Assembly (NCBI RefSeq): GCF_900090045.1 | Contig: NC_041788.1 | Location: 1,948,501 to 2,012,500, forward strand | DNA: 64,000 nt | Direction: 5' to 3' | DNA from: Plasmodium malariae | Taxonomy: Eukaryota > Apicomplexa > Aconoidasida > Haemosporida > Plasmodiidae | Shown: one piece after another, positions 22,701 to 33,800 of the stretch | Layout of the letters: each line of letters starts with the position of its first letter | Position numbering within the stretch: the stretch's first letter is position 1 | The notes under the pieces: generated by a model | The model's input: the letters and a program-made list of their open reading frames with translations, nothing else | Told to the model about the DNA's origin: nothing | Databases searched by the model: none | Made by a program: the position numbers and the translations under genes

Positions 22701-25700
22701 CATAAGATGAAGAATATTAGAGAAATGTCAAAAAAGGAAGAAGAAGGACGGGAGGAGGAGGAGGAAGAAAAAGAAGAAATATCAGTCGGAGAATTAGGAA
22801 ACAAGAAAAATAATCAAAAAAAAGAAGAAAAAAAGTACAATTTTTTAAGTAAAAATAGGAATAAAAGTAAAAAAAAAGCAGAAAATAAAACAAAAGCTTC
22901 TTCACCTGCTAAATCTGGTTATGAATATTTTTTAAAATGTAATAATTTAAGTTATAATATTATATCATCCTATGAAAAAAATAAGAAAAAATATGTAACA
23001 ATTGATTTCACCCATGATGCAGAAGGAAATACAAAAGAGCATATAATAAGTGGTGATATTTTAATATTAATTGGTCATAAAAATATAGAAAAATTTCATA
23101 AAGGATTTTCTAGTTCTTACTCATTTCACTCAGGATTCTTAAGAAAAGCTACTTCAGAAATTATACATATAAGAAAAGATGATATGGATATAAATAGTAA
23201 CTATGAATGTTATATTCCAGATAGTATGAAATTATCCATAGTTTTAGACTCAGCAACAAAGAATGAATGTATGAAAGCATATAAAAAAAGTTTAAAAATG
23301 AACAACAAAATTGAAGATTTGAAAGAGTTAAAAATGTTTGAAAAAAAAAAACTGCTTTCATCAAATGGCGCAGAAAATGGTATTTTCAATTTCTGTGAAA
23401 ATGAATGTGAATACTCCGCATCTGATGGGAAAAACCATCTTTGGAGAAAAATAGATTCTGTGGAAAAAATGAAAAGGAAGAAGATGGAAATACAAAAAGT
23501 TAAGGATGAAGATTACAAGGGTGGTAAGACCGAGTTCAAAAGGGAAGGGGGAAGAGGAGGAGGGGAAGAAAAAAAGGGGGTTGAAAAATGGCGCAATAAA
23601 ATAATGAAGAATAAGGAAAACGAAGGAGAGAAGGAAGCGGAGGATGAGAAGGAAAAGAATAATGAAAAAGAAGAGGAAGAGGAAGAAGAGAATGAGGGAC
23701 AAGAAAAAAAAGAGGGGGAGGAAACACAGCAAATACGTCATCCGCACTCAGAAGGTCTACATCACAAAAGAACAGAAAAGAATGAACAACGACATAACGT
23801 GGATATTAATAATAACAAAAAGATTGATTTTAACGCAAAAATTAATTATAATGGATACTCATTATTTAGTGAAAAAGAGTCAAAAATAAAATATAACACA
23901 ATAAATATAACTCAACTGTTAACGTCATTATTTGGTTTTAAACATAGGCAAGATAAATATTCTTTAATGAAAAAACAAAATATGGGTCCTTTACTGCCAG
24001 TTAAAAGATCGTATTCAAATTTAATACCATTAAAAGATTATTTGCAAAGACAGTATGAAGTAATTACAAAGCCATCAGAAAGTTTGTATAACTTCGTCAA
24101 ATATCATGTTCAAAAGGTTAATTTTTCATTAGTACATTATTTAAAAAATATAACTTATTTATCAAATTTAAAAATATATTTTTCTCTAAAAGTGTGTAAT
24201 AATGATTTAAATAAGTCATTAAATTTTATTGTATCTATATGGGGAGTCAAAATGTTAAAAAGAAAATGTTGTACCAATTACAAAACACCATTAAATAAAT
24301 TTTCTCAATATGATAACCAATTTAAGAAAATAAAAAGTGGGATCTATGATGTTAGTATAAAGTCTTCTTCCAATTCTACTAAACATGCAAATGTTTTAGA
24401 AAGTCTAAGCGAAATGGAGTGTTTGAGCCATACAAATGTTGAGAGCTACGAAAGAATAAATGATAGTATGAGTAATTACCCGGAAGATGTACATAATTTA
24501 TGGAATGAAGCGCATAGTGTTGTGTATGAAGATGTGAACGTTAAGGAAATTAGTTCCTCGTTTAATTTGGAGGGGGGGGTTCTATCGAGCAGAGAGTGGG
24601 AAAAGGAGCTAAAGCAGTATAAGGTGCGTGAAATGGAAATAATTGAGAAAAGTGAAGTTGAGAGTAAGGTGAAAAGTGAGGCGAAAAGTGAGGCGAAAAA
24701 TGAGGAGAAAAATAAGGAGAAAAGTGAAAAACAACATGATTATATAAACAATAAGGATTCTTCTGAAATTATTACAAATATAGACGGAATAAAAATTACC
24801 AAATTAGAAATTAACAAGGACTATCATAAACTGAGAAAGGATGGCAGTACTGAAAAAAAAAAAGCGAATTATGTGGTAAAGAGTGAAATGGAAAAATACG
24901 ACGAGCATAAAGAAGAAAAAATAGAAAATATTGGAAATTTGATAGATGACAAAAGCAAGATTAACACAGAATTAAAAATAGAGGATCAAATTAGTAATAA
25001 TAATGAAGTATTAAAAAAAATTGAGGAAAGTAAATTTTTTTACGCAAAATTACCAAGTGGAGAATTAATTAAACTAAAAGTAAAGGATACCATTGATTTA
25101 AGTACGCATGATAGTATGCCATTATTATTTATTGAATCAATTGAAGATTCGGAACAACTCGCGCGTGCGTTGACTGTAAAGTTAAGTGAAGATTTCAATA
25201 AAAATGAAAATATGATCAGTATGAAACATAAAGGACATGAAGATTGCTTAATTAATGATTTAGAAAAACTGTATGATCAAACAAGAAATCAAAAAAAAAA
25301 TAGCATAGATACAACATTAAGTATTGAAAGTGAGAGTTCCACTAGTTTTAAGTATTCTACTTCTTTCGTAGATTCTTTCGCAACTTCTGCCATAAAATTT
25401 AAGGAAAAAGAGGTACAAAAAGAGGAATTAACTAAAGCAGATAATGTTGTGTCGGGTGCAAATACACCGACAAACGTAAGTGTAAATGTTGGTAATTGGA
25501 TTGAGCTAAATAAAATTGATGCCAATAAGGAAGAGGCGGGTATAATGGAGGCAAAACTGATTGAAGTAAAACTTGCTGAGGGGAGTATGATGGAGGAGAA
25601 ACAGATTGAAGTTAAAGAAGCTAAGGGAACCTTAATGGAGCATAAACGGATTGAGGTGAAACCTACTGAGGGGAGTATGGTGGAGGATAAAAGGAATGAA

Positions 25701-27995
25701 TCTAAAAAATTAGAAGGAAGTATAGTGGAGCATAAACGTATTGAAACGAATCATGCTGAGGGTAGTGAATGCAAACAGATTAGCGATAAACAAACAAAAT
25801 CTAATAACGTAGAGGCAATGCTTAAGAAAACAAAGGAAAAAAGACCACCACCACCACTACCTGCTTCACTACAAAAAATATCAGTACCAAAAGCGAAAAT
25901 TCAGAGCACGCCTGTTGATAGTGAAAAAAAAGATGGTAATAACGAACTAGGGATATCGAAAAAATGTGGAAAAAAAATGCCTGCTCCTCCTCCGCTACCT
26001 GCATTACATTTAAGTAAAAATAAGATGGGAACAAAATGCAAAGGTGCTTTAAAAAAATGTCCCATAAAATTTTCTTTAAAAGGTTCAGGAAAAATACAAG
26101 AAAAAAGACCTCTGGGAATCAAGCTGCATTGGCAATTATTACCTTCTCACAAAATTGAAGGAACAGTTTTTTACGAAATAAAAAATGAAGAAACAAAATA
26201 CAACTTAATTAATACAAAAGCGGTGCATAAGTTATTTGCTCGGGTTAAAGCAGAAAAAAAAATAGTAAAAAGAAGTACTGAAGATAAAAAAAAAAATAAT
26301 GAAGAAAAATTAATAACAGTTCTAGATAGAACTAGAGCTCAAAACATTGGAATATTATTAAGATTTCCCATTAGTACTCAAGAAATTGCTAATAAGATAA
26401 ATACATTTAACCTTGAAAATATGAGTATAGATTTCTTACAAAAAGTGCTACATATATTACCAACAAAAGAAGAAGGTGAGAGCATTATACAAAAATTAGA
26501 AATTGAAAATATTAAAGAAGAGAAATTTAGGGATGTTGAAAGAAAATTGATCCCTTTTGTTTATTTAGATAGATGTCAGTGTAAAATTGAAATCTGCTTA
26601 TTTTCTTTGAAATATGATAAAATGATTAATGAAATAATTAAAGACTTAGATATTTATGATAAAGCTGTAAAGGAAGTAAGATCAAGTGTGCGATTAAGAG
26701 CTTTATTAAATGCAGTGTTGAAATGGGGGAATTATGTTAACTATGGTGTTAGTGAAAATGAGGATTTGGTTGCATTAGGTTTTACTTTATCCTCTGTTTT
26801 AAAACTAACTGAATTTAAATCTTCTTTAGATAGTTCCATAACCTCATTGCATTATATTACTGTTAGTTTATGTATGTACTTACCAGAATTAAATATAAAT
26901 TGTTTAGAAAACGATTTAGGTTCTGTTTTAATTGCATCTAAAATGTCATCAGAAGCTGTTGATATTCTTTTAATGTCATTAGATAAAGAAATAAATTATA
27001 TTAAAGTACAATTAAAGTCTAGTTATGAAGAAATGTTTAAGGAAAAAATGAAGGCTATTTTGGAGGATAGTGAATCGAAATATCTTAATATTCAAAAAAG
27101 ATATGAAGAAACAAAAAAAGCTGTACATCTACTGGGAATATACTTAGGGGAAGATATTCCAAAAAATAATAATCTAGAAAACATTTTTATTATATTATCA
27201 TCTATTGTTGAAAATTTTACAAAATGTTATAAAGACATTTTGTTAAATCCGAAAAAGTTTTCCATAATGTTAAATGATCAAAATATGTTAGATCAATATA
27301 ATAACATATTTATTAAAAAAAAAAACAAAACATCCAACATTTCTAAAAATTGCAATACGACGAATAAATCAGCTATAACAAATGAAAAATTTTTAATAAA
27401 GGAACAATCACAAGTTAAAGCAAAGGTTAGTAAATCACTTAGTTTTAGCAATGTTAAAAACAATAATAATAATAGCAAAAGCAAGTTTTTTCAACTTAGA
27501 ACTCAATTATTACACGACATACAAAATAGATCTCTTCAAAAAAATACTACTTCAACTACTTCAAATTCTAGGACTAGCGAAAATGAACAGCCAATTAATC
27601 AATTAAGTAGTAAAAATGCATTAATAACATTCATAAAAAATAAGGGGGAACTAATGTTCTCAGAAAACAGCAAACATTTGATAGAATCATTTACCGAAAA
27701 TGGAACCGGAGGAGGCGGAAGACAAGTAGAAAACATATCTGCTAAATTAAGAGAAGAAAAGTTTTTTGATGAAATTAATGAAAATGCAACTATTGGGGGA
27801 AAATTGGGTGAAAGTGTAATTGTTGGAAACGAGGGAAGTTGTGACATAAATACGGGTATTAAAACTGAAGGGGGTGTAATAAAGGGTAAAAATATTAATG
27901 ACAATATAAACGTGGGTGATAAAATTAGTAGTAATGAAAAAACAAATAACAAATTCGTTGATGGCACAAATGGAAGCATGAGAACTAGTGATTAA
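19773..27995 (+). CDS. Formin 2, actin nucleator with PTEN-C2-like N-terminus
   Basis: Single frame of 2740 residues. The FH2 domain spans about residues 2110-2520: it begins RPLGIKLHWQLLPS and includes LLNAVLKWGNYVNYG, the conserved core of the actin-binding ring that nucleates and processively elongates filaments at barbed ends. Two short FH1-like profilin-binding proline stretches precede it (KRPPPPLPAS near 2025, MPAPPPLPAL near 2070). Residues about 150-380 resemble the phosphatase-like part of a PTEN module. The C2 part is split: strands near 580-630, then ISGDILILIGHKNIEKFHKG and SFHSGFLRK..RKDDMD near 1090-1140, separated by a roughly 450-residue charged, disordered insertion. Formin 2 with PTEN-C2 is the known second formin of Plasmodium, linked in apicomplexans to actin dynamics around the apicoplast. 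I see no recognisable catalytic Cys motif, so phosphatase activity is doubtful. Tandem gene neighbour: clathrin heavy chain. Confidence 0.95.
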   Translation: MNYKHLERNHKETKKKKNEQRSTTNEKEKDENKHGENSNYDHNDLEMKVEQNDSMSRKKRIAKDTLWNIENFKEAEENVMCSNKFAINDISDDNMNDKEKIIFDHFGNMERKKYLIGAQKRRGNDTYKNRVNDNKYNQITGLNLSNYLLVPDEIRHKYTKTYLFQISKRLLVMKKPWRLPKNVELQINNVYHLSNYIKVLERISSEYLNDPPINYYFRGLELYNKNVFANIDYLLKKVDIKKNPKNVQYTNLIKVNECYYDLSTFGKSQNTIFYQSYVIWDIHGSSLTLEQEYDSLFDSQIMDYNFGEKEYPNLKYILSICSSILFWLNFNKKDNFAIINYHRSSSFILLIFSCVMLVLDNSLSFDQIQEILYKSSKINNSDKENEEDNMKNTDISSNYFGNEYQNYSNNENSDTMFNMLCKKSGERGLCGISGNTSSSKIPNNKKYRNNDDENNCFSNVVYTNKREVSDSGHIYRFNNFINLDDSNFMDNLNKKDNIFSKKEYDKDDIDLCNKMQNHTLNLGSKSGMYDNELDNSKNKKRTKFSNSWGFGLTNRETCKNENKIKDHHFWIPFDYWKSSHKRYFFYMYELIKNKNKKIENIPFKLKSIIFSDYVVCSVSVEVYEIIYKDNKDLNLDLSSEYETDKSSEIPTEECPMDRGINEGYSVEGEGEGEEKEVEEERKQQRIHQQLLQRQRCTSYGEKESRQKMSPLDDILMDFGDTYTHCINEVREEEDKDRCFNRKISNEKGVINNRKHFYIDNNAMYSKIISCRNSQSEQEEPSNLNILNHAPSTHDDDVSFLENNKRNGKKQNINKLRDKNYYRTTKRVKNKISRASSVYNLSNCSDTYNENIEIESLHSFSVNSDINYKKNLEENKKVSNQHAHTTSGSSNHSFNLRHKMKQFVTTFSPRSFYSNSSVKSNSLVEHTRKHKNEDIQCGRTVQRGEKKGDMFFNRKTKTVDYNENKDSAYVADRCMSSHKMKNIREMSKKEEEGREEEEEEKEEISVGELGNKKNNQKKEEKKYNFLSKNRNKSKKKAENKTKASSPAKSGYEYFLKCNNLSYNIISSYEKNKKKYVTIDFTHDAEGNTKEHIISGDILILIGHKNIEKFHKGFSSSYSFHSGFLRKATSEIIHIRKDDMDINSNYECYIPDSMKLSIVLDSATKNECMKAYKKSLKMNNKIEDLKELKMFEKKKLLSSNGAENGIFNFCENECEYSASDGKNHLWRKIDSVEKMKRKKMEIQKVKDEDYKGGKTEFKREGGRGGGEEKKGVEKWRNKIMKNKENEGEKEAEDEKEKNNEKEEEEEEENEGQEKKEGEETQQIRHPHSEGLHHKRTEKNEQRHNVDINNNKKIDFNAKINYNGYSLFSEKESKIKYNTINITQLLTSLFGFKHRQDKYSLMKKQNMGPLLPVKRSYSNLIPLKDYLQRQYEVITKPSESLYNFVKYHVQKVNFSLVHYLKNITYLSNLKIYFSLKVCNNDLNKSLNFIVSIWGVKMLKRKCCTNYKTPLNKFSQYDNQFKKIKSGIYDVSIKSSSNSTKHANVLESLSEMECLSHTNVESYERINDSMSNYPEDVHNLWNEAHSVVYEDVNVKEISSSFNLEGGVLSSREWEKELKQYKVREMEIIEKSEVESKVKSEAKSEAKNEEKNKEKSEKQHDYINNKDSSEIITNIDGIKITKLEINKDYHKLRKDGSTEKKKANYVVKSEMEKYDEHKEEKIENIGNLIDDKSKINTELKIEDQISNNNEVLKKIEESKFFYAKLPSGELIKLKVKDTIDLSTHDSMPLLFIESIEDSEQLARALTVKLSEDFNKNENMISMKHKGHEDCLINDLEKLYDQTRNQKKNSIDTTLSIESESSTSFKYSTSFVDSFATSAIKFKEKEVQKEELTKADNVVSGANTPTNVSVNVGNWIELNKIDANKEEAGIMEAKLIEVKLAEGSMMEEKQIEVKEAKGTLMEHKRIEVKPTEGSMVEDKRNESKKLEGSIVEHKRIETNHAEGSECKQISDKQTKSNNVEAMLKKTKEKRPPPPLPASLQKISVPKAKIQSTPVDSEKKDGNNELGISKKCGKKMPAPPPLPALHLSKNKMGTKCKGALKKCPIKFSLKGSGKIQEKRPLGIKLHWQLLPSHKIEGTVFYEIKNEETKYNLINTKAVHKLFARVKAEKKIVKRSTEDKKKNNEEKLITVLDRTRAQNIGILLRFPISTQEIANKINTFNLENMSIDFLQKVLHILPTKEEGESIIQKLEIENIKEEKFRDVERKLIPFVYLDRCQCKIEICLFSLKYDKMINEIIKDLDIYDKAVKEVRSSVRLRALLNAVLKWGNYVNYGVSENEDLVALGFTLSSVLKLTEFKSSLDSSITSLHYITVSLCMYLPELNINCLENDLGSVLIASKMSSEAVDILLMSLDKEINYIKVQLKSSYEEMFKEKMKAILEDSESKYLNIQKRYEETKKAVHLLGIYLGEDIPKNNNLENIFIILSSIVENFTKCYKDILLNPKKFSIMLNDQNMLDQYNNIFIKKKNKTSNISKNCNTTNKSAITNEKFLIKEQSQVKAKVSKSLSFSNVKNNNNNSKSKFFQLRTQLLHDIQNRSLQKNTTSTTSNSRTSENEQPINQLSSKNALITFIKNKGELMFSENSKHLIESFTENGTGGGGRQVENISAKLREEKFFDEINENATIGGKLGESVIVGNEGSCDINTGIKTEGGVIKGKNINDNINVGDKISSNEKTNNKFVDGTNGSMRTSD
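25560..25766 (+). repeat. In-frame 45-nt (15 aa) repeat in formin 2
   Basis: Four full units and a partial of the type IEVKxAEGSMMEEKQ, upstream of the proline stretches. Charged and probably disordered linker; copy number is likely to vary between strains. Confidence 0.9.
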
Positions 27996-29572
27996 ATAAG
28001 TAAAATTAAAAATGATTAATACTGAATAGATTGAACGGGCACTATGAAAAAAAAAAAAAAAGTATATTAATCCATTCTTAAATTCCTATAGCTTCATATA
28101 GCTTTACCTCATTACTTATATTTACTGAAAATTTTTCAAGTATAAACATGTTGAACAAAATTACCCTATTTTATTTATATTTAGTGCATTTGAGAATTGA
28201 ATTTATGAAGTTACATATATATATATATATATGTATATATTAAAAATAGGCACTAAATAAGAGATTTTAAAGAAACAAGAATATTGTTTTTATGTAAAGT
28301 GTGCTATTAATCTTATTGCTCTGAAGGGATATTTGTAATGAGGGGTGAGTTACTATTTTTTCCGCGGCCCTAACATTTTCCAAAACAATAGTGTTTTCTA
28401 AAACGAAAGTCTTATCATTTATGTTTTTAAATTAATTAAAATTTTAACACGAAGAAATTGTTTATTATAAATAATAACAAGAATTGTTCATCTTTAAATT
28501 TCATGTTATGAATAAATTGTATTATTGTTTATATTTATTCGTGCTACAATTAAAAAAAAAAATTTTAATATTATAATTAAAATTACATATTCGTAAAAAG
28601 TTTCCGTATATATATATATGAATGTACATATGTATATGCAAAAAATTAATTTTTTTATTATAAAATTAGAGCTATTTATCTTTAACATGTTGCATAAACT
28701 ACATTTTTAATAAAAATAAAAAAAGAGAAAATGAGAATTTCAAAATATATTTATTCCATTTTCCCCATTTTTTATTATTGTTTGTGTATTTCTTTTTTTT
28801 ATTTTTGCCACCCTTTTTTTTGTGTACATGTTTAATGCATATTTTCAATTTTTGCAATATATATTTTTTTGGTTTTTTTGTTTTTAAATAAAATAAGAAC
28901 ATGCTAATTATAATAGATTTATTACTTTTACTTATATTAGGCATTTACCAATTAAAATTATCTTCTTAACACTATAATTAACATTATTTTTATATTTGTA
29001 AAAAAATGCAATATTGTTTTTTGCTGAAATTTTATTATTCCGAGTATAAGCGGTTTATTTTGTGTTTATGAAAAATTCTCAAAATTACCTAACATAATAT
29101 ATATGTACATATAATATACCCATACGCAATAAATGGGTATATTTATGTAAGTGGTAAGAGGAAATTAGTTGTACATAAAAACATACGACGATACTAATGA
29201 TATTTTTAATATGACTGCAGTACCTTTACTTTTAATATATTTTTGAAAAGGTTTACCTTTTAAAGCTATCTACATGTATTAATCTATAAATTCAACAATT
29301 ATTTTTCGGTTTATTTATTTAGAGTAAAAACATTTTACTAGGTACTAATTATTAACCTAAATATGTTTAAAGGTTACGTTACTCCACTCTTATTTTTTTG
29401 ATATCTTTCATCTTGAAGGTTTCTCATTTTTTGACATTTTTTTTTTTTTTTTTTTTTTAAATCTTGTACGTACAATGTTGAATAAATTCAACTTGAATTT
29501 TATAAGAAATATATTTATTTCATACAGACATTTGTTTTATATTAAGGATACATATTTTTCATCCAAAGAATT

Positions 29573-29695
29573 ATGAATGTATTAGCATTTTTTAAACTTA
29601 ATATTGTTTTTTTTTTTAATTTTACAGTCGACGAAGCGATTAGAAAGGATGTGCGTAAAAAAATAATATTCAAGAGTAATTGTAAGCTGAAATAA
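29573..29695 (+). CDS. Possible 40-residue small ORF
   Basis: ATG to TAA. The second half (TVDEAIRKDVRKKIIFKSN) has non-repetitive, mixed codon composition unusual for this intergenic region. The first half is Phe-rich and contains a perfect intron-acceptor-like TTTTTTTTTTTAATTTTACAG at about 29608-29627. It could therefore be an untranslated 5' exon of clathrin heavy chain rather than a protein. No family recognised. Confidence 0.15.
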   Translation: MNVLAFFKLNIVFFFNFTVDEAIRKDVRKKIIFKSNCKLK

Positions 29696-29748
29696 GAATA
29701 TTTTTTATCATATATATAATGCTTACACATGTGCACGTACATAAATAA

Positions 29749-29755
<7 letters not shown>

Positions 29756-29795
<40 letters not shown>
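29756..29795. repeat. (AT)n microsatellite
   Basis: About 20 uninterrupted AT dinucleotides. A similar tract is at 30414-30452. Candidate polymorphic markers upstream of clathrin heavy chain. Confidence 0.95.
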
Positions 29796-29801
<6 letters not shown>

Positions 29802-30410
29802 ACTTATATGTGTATGAATGTACACTACTCATGATATTTGTTACAATTGTAAATCTAACCTATTATTTTAATAAACTAAATTATTAACAATTAACGGCTT
29901 TCAGATAATTTAAAGAAAAAATTTTTGTTTTGTTCACTTTGTACTTATCTAAGTTTGTCAAATAGTATGCATTTTTTCATTTTTTTTTTTCTTTTGACAA
30001 TAATACGAATAAAAAAAAGTAATAATGGGTAATGGAATAAATTAATGCATTATTACAAAAGGATAAAAAAAAAAAAAAAAAAAAAATATAGTAAAATAAA
30101 ATAATAATAAAATAAGCAAATAAAATATACGTACAAAATGAGTCATAAAATAATGTATAAAAATTTGTGAACAAAATAATGAAAAAGAAAGAAAAAGAAA
30201 AAGAAAATAATAAGAAATTTGCTAAAAGCCTTTATTTTCTTATTGTACAACTACTATAAGCACTCCTCCCATTTTTTACGTTTATAATTTTGAAAAAATT
30301 ATGAAAAATAGTTATATGTGTATTTTTAGATGTTTTATATAAAAGTTATTTTTTTCATTTCTGAGAAGGGGAAACATTATAAACATATATATAAATGTAT
30401 AAAAGAAAAC

Positions 30411-30413
<3 letters not shown>

Positions 30414-30452
<39 letters not shown>
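30414..30452. repeat. (AT)n microsatellite
   Basis: About 19 uninterrupted TA dinucleotides, about 400 bases upstream of the clathrin heavy chain ATG. Confidence 0.95.
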
Positions 30453-30455
<3 letters not shown>

Positions 30456-30847
30456 ATATATTCAAGAAAATCTTTTAAGTTAGTCCTTTTAAGGAGTTTC
30501 CCCCATATCTTTATTTTATTCATTTTTACATTATTCCCTTTTCTTTACCACATATATATATATACTTATACAAACCCGAATACGCATAACTTCTTTTTAC
30601 ATTTATGCTTATTTCTGAGTTTATAGTATTAAGTTATGCGCTTATTGTGACACTTTTTACCTGATACAGATTATTATATATTGATATTATATACACACAC
30701 ATATATATATATATATATATATTATGTGCACAGATATACACGTACATTTGTACATATATACACATATATTTATATTTATGTGTACATGCTGAACGTGCTT
30801 ATTTTTTTGTTAAAACAAAAGTAAGAGGATATAATTTATAAGAAATA

Positions 30848-33800
30848 ATGAATCAAAGTAATCCCTTATCTGTGGCGCTTGCTGACAATTTAAGCTCATA
30901 CGATATTCAAAATGAATCCTTTCGCCTAGGCAATGTATCTATTGAGGGAGATAAATATATATGCGTTAAGGAAAATGTAAATGATAACATTCAAGTAGCA
31001 GTCATAAATTTACATAATAAGGTCAGCACTCGTAAATATATGAAAGCTGAAAGTGTCATTATCCATCCTAATGAACCAATATTAGCATTAAGGGGTACAA
31101 TAAAAAATGTAAATACTATATTTTTGCAAGTTTTTAACATTGAAACGAAAGAAAAAATATGCTCGTTAAATTTAAATGAGTACATGAATTACTGGAAATG
31201 GATAAATAATGATACAATTGCAATTGTATGTGAAAGAAATATTTATCATTGGAACATCGATATATATAATACGAGAAAAAATAAAGATAATAATTTCTTA
31301 ACAAAAATTTTTGAAAAAGCACAAGTATTTATTGATAACAATTCACAAATATTGTATTATGCAACAGATAAAGAAATGAAATGGTGTATACTATGTGGTA
31401 TATCTACTCAGGATCAAGGGAAAAGTATTGACGGGTATATGCAACTCTATTCATGTGAAAAAAAGTTGCATCAAACAATTGAAGGGTTTATAGGTTGTTT
31501 TGGTTCATTTATTTTTGATAATTTGGATTTGAAACCACTCTTCTGTTTTATTGAAAAAAAAAAAAATTCCACGATATCAAGATTGCATTTAATGGATATA
31601 TACAGTAGCAAGACTGAAGGAAATACGCCATACAAAATTATGAAAGAAATTAATTTAATAAATGATAATTTGAACGATTTTCCAATTTATATGACTTTAA
31701 ATACTTTGCAAGGTATTATATATGTTGTTACTAAATGCAGTTATGTGTACCTATTTGATGAGGGTACACTAACCCAAATAGTGAAGGAAAGAATTAGTGA
31801 AGATAATATTTTCATATGCTGTAATAGCAAAAATGGTGAAGGAATTTATGCAGTAAACAAAAAAGGAAAAATTTATTACATCACAGTTAATTACTTAAAT
31901 CTTATAAACTATTTGAAATTATCCAACATAGAAGTTAAGGATAAAATAATAAAAAATCTGTGTCTTAAGTATGGTTATCCAGGATGTGACTACATAGCAG
32001 CATATAAAAAATGTATAAATGAAATGGATTTTAAGAAGGCTTCCAAAATTATATGCTTATTGAAAAATACGAAAATTTTCGAAGATCATTCCAATTCTAT
32101 TGCTGAAGCAATATTAATTATGAATAAAAAAAATATAGATATTAGAATTATACCACCTCTAAGAACTCAGCAAGTGTTAAACAGTTTTAAATCTTTTAAA
32201 AATGCATCTGGACAGTTATCACCACTACTACTATACTTTTCTGTTTTATTAGAATATGATAAATTAAATAGCTATGAATCCATTGAACTGGTAAGACCTG
32301 TAATTTTGCAAAAAAAGAAAGAGTATTTAGAGAAATGGATAAAGGATGATAAGTTAACTTGTTCAGAAGAATTAGGTGATTTAGTTAAAGTTCTAGATTT
32401 ACATTTAGCATTAAATATTTTTTTAAGATGTGGAGCTCATAATAAAATAATTTCCACCTATTGTCTTCTGAACATGTTTAGTAATGTATCAAGCTATATA
32501 AACAATTTTAAACAAATATCATTTGATTTTGTAAATATATTTATTTCTATTGTTAATTATGATTTTCCATTTAGCAATGATAAGGATTCAAGTTCTTTTG
32601 CAGCTTTAAGTACTTCATCGAAAAATGAAGGGATAGATTTTTTTAACGATGGTAGCAGTACAAGTGCTAATGATACGAAACAAAGCAGAAGTAGTAATAA
32701 TGAAATATCTGTGCAATACATAAAATTTCTATGTGAGAATAACATTCCCTTTGATATTAATAGTATTGTAGACTATTTATTAAGTAAGAAAAAGTTACAA
32801 GAAGCTACATCTATATTATTAGATTATCTAAAGGATAATAAACCAGAGCATAAAAATTTACAAACAAAGTTATTTGAATTTAATTTATATAACAATGTTC
32901 AAGTAGCAGAAACGTTATTTCAAATGGATATTTTTACATACTATGATAAAAATAAAATAGCCTATATATGTGAAGAAAAGGGATTATTTCAAAGGGCCCT
33001 AGAAAATTACAGCAATGTAAATGATATAAAGAGAGTGATTTCAAAATCATCGTGTTTTCAGAAAAATGAAAATAACAATCAGAACTTTGATGGCACAAAT
33101 GCTGGTAGTAATGGATCCATGAACTCAAACAGAAGTATATCGACCGAGTGGATAAAAAACTATTTTTCTACTTTAAGTGATGCTATATGTCAAGATATTT
33201 TATTCGATTTTATGAAAGGAAGTAAAGTAAATATGGAAATTGTTATTTCTATATGTGTTGAATATTACAGAAAAATAGGAATCAGAAAAATAATTAACAA
33301 GTTTGAAGAATGTAAAAATTATGAAGGAATATTTTATTTCGTTAGTTCCATTTTAAATGATTTACCTAATTTATTAAACAAGGGAAATGAAAATATATCC
33401 TACAATAATAATATGAATGATGATGGTTCCTCTATTTTACTCTCATCTGCTGCTGGAGAATCATACAAAAATGAAAACCCGTCAATTTTAAGAATTGAAG
33501 ATATTCATTATGTCATGTTTAAATATATTGAAGCTTGTGTAAAGATAAATAATATTCAAGAGTTAGATAGGATATGTAAGGATAAAAATGCGAAATATAA
33601 TCCTGAACAAATAAAGAATTTTTTAAAAGAGTGCAAATTATCAGATCCGCGCCCTTTGATATATGTGTGTGACATTCATAATTATATTGAAGAATTAGCA
33701 GAATATTTATATAAAAATAGTTTGTTAAAATATATTGAAGTATATGTAATAAAAGTGAATCCAAATAATGCTCACAAGGTTATAGGTGTTTTATTAGATC

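Larger units (their letters stand above)
27996..30847. other. Intergenic between formin 2 and clathrin heavy chain
   Basis: 2.85 kb with the formin 3' region and the clathrin promoter and leader. Contains a small GC-richer island at about 28335-28375, a possible short ORF at 29573-29695, (AT)n tracts at 29756-29795 and 30414-30452, and many homopolymers. Confidence 0.6.
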
